Part shown: in pieces, positions 62,447 to 64,000 of the stretch
How positions within the stretch are numbered: the stretch's first letter is position 1
Layout: the number at the start of each line of letters is the position of its first letter
From: Prostheceraeus crozeri
Taxonomy: Eukaryota; Platyhelminthes; Polycladida; Euryleptidae
Assembly: GCA_907163375.1 (NCBI GenBank)
Contig: CAJQUW010008964.1
Coordinates: 208,501-272,500 of the forward strand
Direction: 5' to 3'
DNA length: 64,000 nucleotides
Program-made: the position numbers and the translations under genes
The notes under the pieces: model-generated
The model's database searches: none
What the model was told of the DNA's origin: nothing
The model's input: the letters and a program-made list of their open reading frames with translations, nothing else

Positions 62447-62954
62447 TCAATCTGAACCGACCAGAAGACCAATATCATGTTCGATTACAACAACAGCAAA
62501 GGAGCGGTTTATACATTGGACATGTGTGCTCACACCTGCACTCCTGCTAGTCGAACACGAAGATGGACAGTGAGAGCTATTTACAATGCATTTGATGTTG
62601 CTGCCTGGAATATCCATGTGTGCTGGATTTTGTGCAATCCAAACTGCAACAGTGAGAAGAACACAGAAAGAAGATTGTTCATTTTTGAGATGAGAAACAA
62701 TTTGATCAAGCCACATGTGTCCTAAAGATGGAATTCTGATATTCAGTTGAGTGTAAGGAACCACATCAGGGCTAGTGGTTCGGTCAGCGCTGATTCAGCG
62801 GCGAATCGAAATGTCCAACTTCTGGTCGCAGTTCTGACTGCGGTCAGAGTCAACTGTGTGATGCACGCAGGCAATCTAGGACTATATGCTCATTTTGCCA
62901 TCGAATCAACAGCCCATCGAGCACATGAGAGACATTTGTGATCTGTGCAATTGA
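62447..62954 (+). pseudogene. piggyBac-like transposase C-terminus with zinc-finger remnant
   Basis: 62477-62722 matches the late DDE region of piggyBac transposases: MFDYNNSKGAVYTLDMCAHT (usual form DYN..KGGVD.LD), RTRRWTVRAIYNAFDVAAWN, and ERRLFIFEMRNNLIKPHV. A stop at 62723-62725 and frame changes follow. Other frames then carry SQLCDARRQSRTICSFCHRI, and finally IEHMRDICDLCN ending TGA 62952-62954, which fits the cysteine-rich C-terminal finger that binds element ends in this family. The conserved Asp of the KGGVD motif appears as Tyr (GAVY). It is inactive. TTAA borders were not identified. Confidence 0.75.
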
Positions 62955-63545
62955 TATTTATGATCAAGTTTCACTTAAATTCATTATTTCCAATTTCTGT
63001 AACAATTGTTAAAACTTAATACAATGCTATAAATATGTAAAAACAATCGAAAACAAGTGCTGTTACACAAATTTGCTCGTTATTTGTGTCTGCTTACTAT
63101 GGCAATTACAGACATAAAAATAGCTAGTGGTTGAACTAACTTGCGTGTGTGATGTATGACTTTTGTCACGGGATGCTCATCCGATATCATTTTTTAAGGT
63201 GACCACTAGAAGGGTAGGCACTGTACTTCGTTTTGGAAAAATGCAGATATTTTCAGTTAAGATATTTTGAATACTTGTAGGAATGATAAGGAAGCAATAA
63301 TAACAGCATATGTAAATATGGATGATGTCGTTTTTGTGTATTTTGTCTCTACCTTCGATAGTGAATCTCAAATAGTCTACATTGAATAAAAAAAGTCGCA
63401 ATATTTCTATCGACACTCACTTGCGAATCGAAGCCTGTATGGGAGACTAAGCATCATTAAAGGGAAACCAATGGAGTTTACTTCCATGGATTTATGGCAG
63501 AGAAGAAGTGTCATTCTAGGCTATACGTAAAATAAGTACTCGAGA
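62955..63545. other. Gene-free stretch
   Basis: No recognised feature. Confidence 0.4.
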
Positions 63546-63555
63546 ATATTTATGA

Positions 63556-63656
63556 TATTGATAGATATTCGAAATATTCGAATAGTGAATTTCACATTCG
63601 AATAGTACGAATTTCATCATGCTCGAACGAATATTAGAATATTCGAACCCAAGCCT
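63556..63656 (-). mobile_element. hAT-like terminus with TTCGAATA subterminal repeats
   Basis: Read from 63656 on the minus strand: TAGGCTTGGGTTCGAATATT, then repeated ATTCG(T/A) and TATTCGAAT units down to 63560. Clusters of TTCGAATATTCGAA near a GGGTTCG end are a known look of hAT-family termini. The other end was not found, so it may be a solo end. Confidence 0.5.
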
Positions 63657-63659
63657 ACA

Positions 63660-63901
63660 TAATGCAGTGTGTAGATATAACACAAATTAAGTCCAAAAAG
63701 GAGGCCAACACCCAATCTTTCCGACTGCAACTCGCTGACCAAGATTTGATGCCACCATTCTGGTCGTGGATAGAGAGCATTTGCTAAGCTTTCTATCTGA
63801 GTTGTGTTGAAATCCTGATCAGAAGAGGTGCAGTCGGGAAGATAGGTGTTGGCGTCCATTTGAAATGTATCACATATCATCAAATTCAGAAGCTTCAATT
63901 C
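63660..63901 (-). other. Exon-like open stretch of unknown function
   Basis: After a possible splice acceptor (CATCATGTTTAG, AG at 63902-63903) about 80 codons are open: ELKLLNLMICDTFQMD, TTQIESLANALYPRPEWWHQ and LVSELQSERLGVG. It runs into the hAT-like terminus, so its end is displaced or fortuitous. No family recognised. Confidence 0.2.
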
Positions 63902-64000
63902 CTAAACATGATGCAGAATGCTGGCCCCTAGAGGCATTTCGAAACCTTGACAATTATTTTATGAATGAAAAGGTCATGCAAACTGACCATCGACAAATAA

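Noticed and set aside
1..64000. CRISPR array, rRNA genes or bacterial operon structure
   Set aside because: No regularly spaced repeats, no rRNA-like conserved blocks and no gene packing were seen; the window is eukaryotic.

Overview
This window is AT-rich, intergenic-looking DNA from an animal genome. It has no operon-like gene packing, no rRNA gene, no convincing tRNA gene and no CRISPR array. It is full of decayed transposons of families found together in metazoans: CR1/Jockey-type LINEs, an RLE-encoding (R2/NeSL/Hero-type) retrotransposon, a DUF4817-type Tc1/mariner element, hAT, piggyBac and PIF/Harbinger-like DNA transposons, and two tRNA-derived SINE families. An invertebrate is likely, but the sequence does not fix the phylum. 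No intact host gene was recognised. The only host-like candidates are one possible terminal exon (196-359, minus) and a few unassigned coding-like traces.

Layout. 0-8 kb: mostly featureless, with a possible last exon, an (AT)18 run, a GC-richer promoter-like patch with a CRE/E-box composite and hairpins (3.66-4.15 kb), and a 62-bp minisatellite (6.54 kb). 8.08-10.82 kb: a 5'-truncated RLE retrotransposon between exact 22-bp target duplications. 11.5-14.5 kb: a foldback repeat, a Harbinger-like MITE with TTA duplications, and a tRNA-derived SINE. 15.9-18.0 kb: a multiply frameshifted LINE. 21-26 kb: a LINE 3' end, a hAT C-terminus, a SINE and a second Harbinger-like MITE (TAA duplications). 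30.6-33.2 kb: a young LINE inserted inside an old one; removing it restores the old reading frame. 34.5-38.6 kb: a long inverted repeat, a diverged tandem duplication, and a 52-bp perfect palindrome whose arms carry a hammerhead-ribozyme-like motif. 40.6-42.0 kb: a complete but dead mariner-type element with TIRs and TA duplications.

48.16-52.0 kb is the most structured locus. A non-autonomous hAT-like element contains a SINE, and a second hAT-like element is inserted at the SINE's 3' end. Both hAT-like elements have CA(G)-starting TIRs and exact 6-bp duplications. The inner one keeps the 3' exon of a hAT transposase with a long charged coiled-coil tail. 52.8-57.9 kb: another hAT-like terminal pair and four LINE 3' fragments. 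58.5-60 kb: two divergent, intronless, unassigned coding-like traces. 60.35-61.27 kb: a nearly identical 460-bp tandem duplication. 62.4-62.95 kb: a piggyBac transposase C-terminus with remnants of its zinc-finger domain.

Nothing here forms a pathway. The genes are parts of separate mobile elements, and their order records successive insertions.
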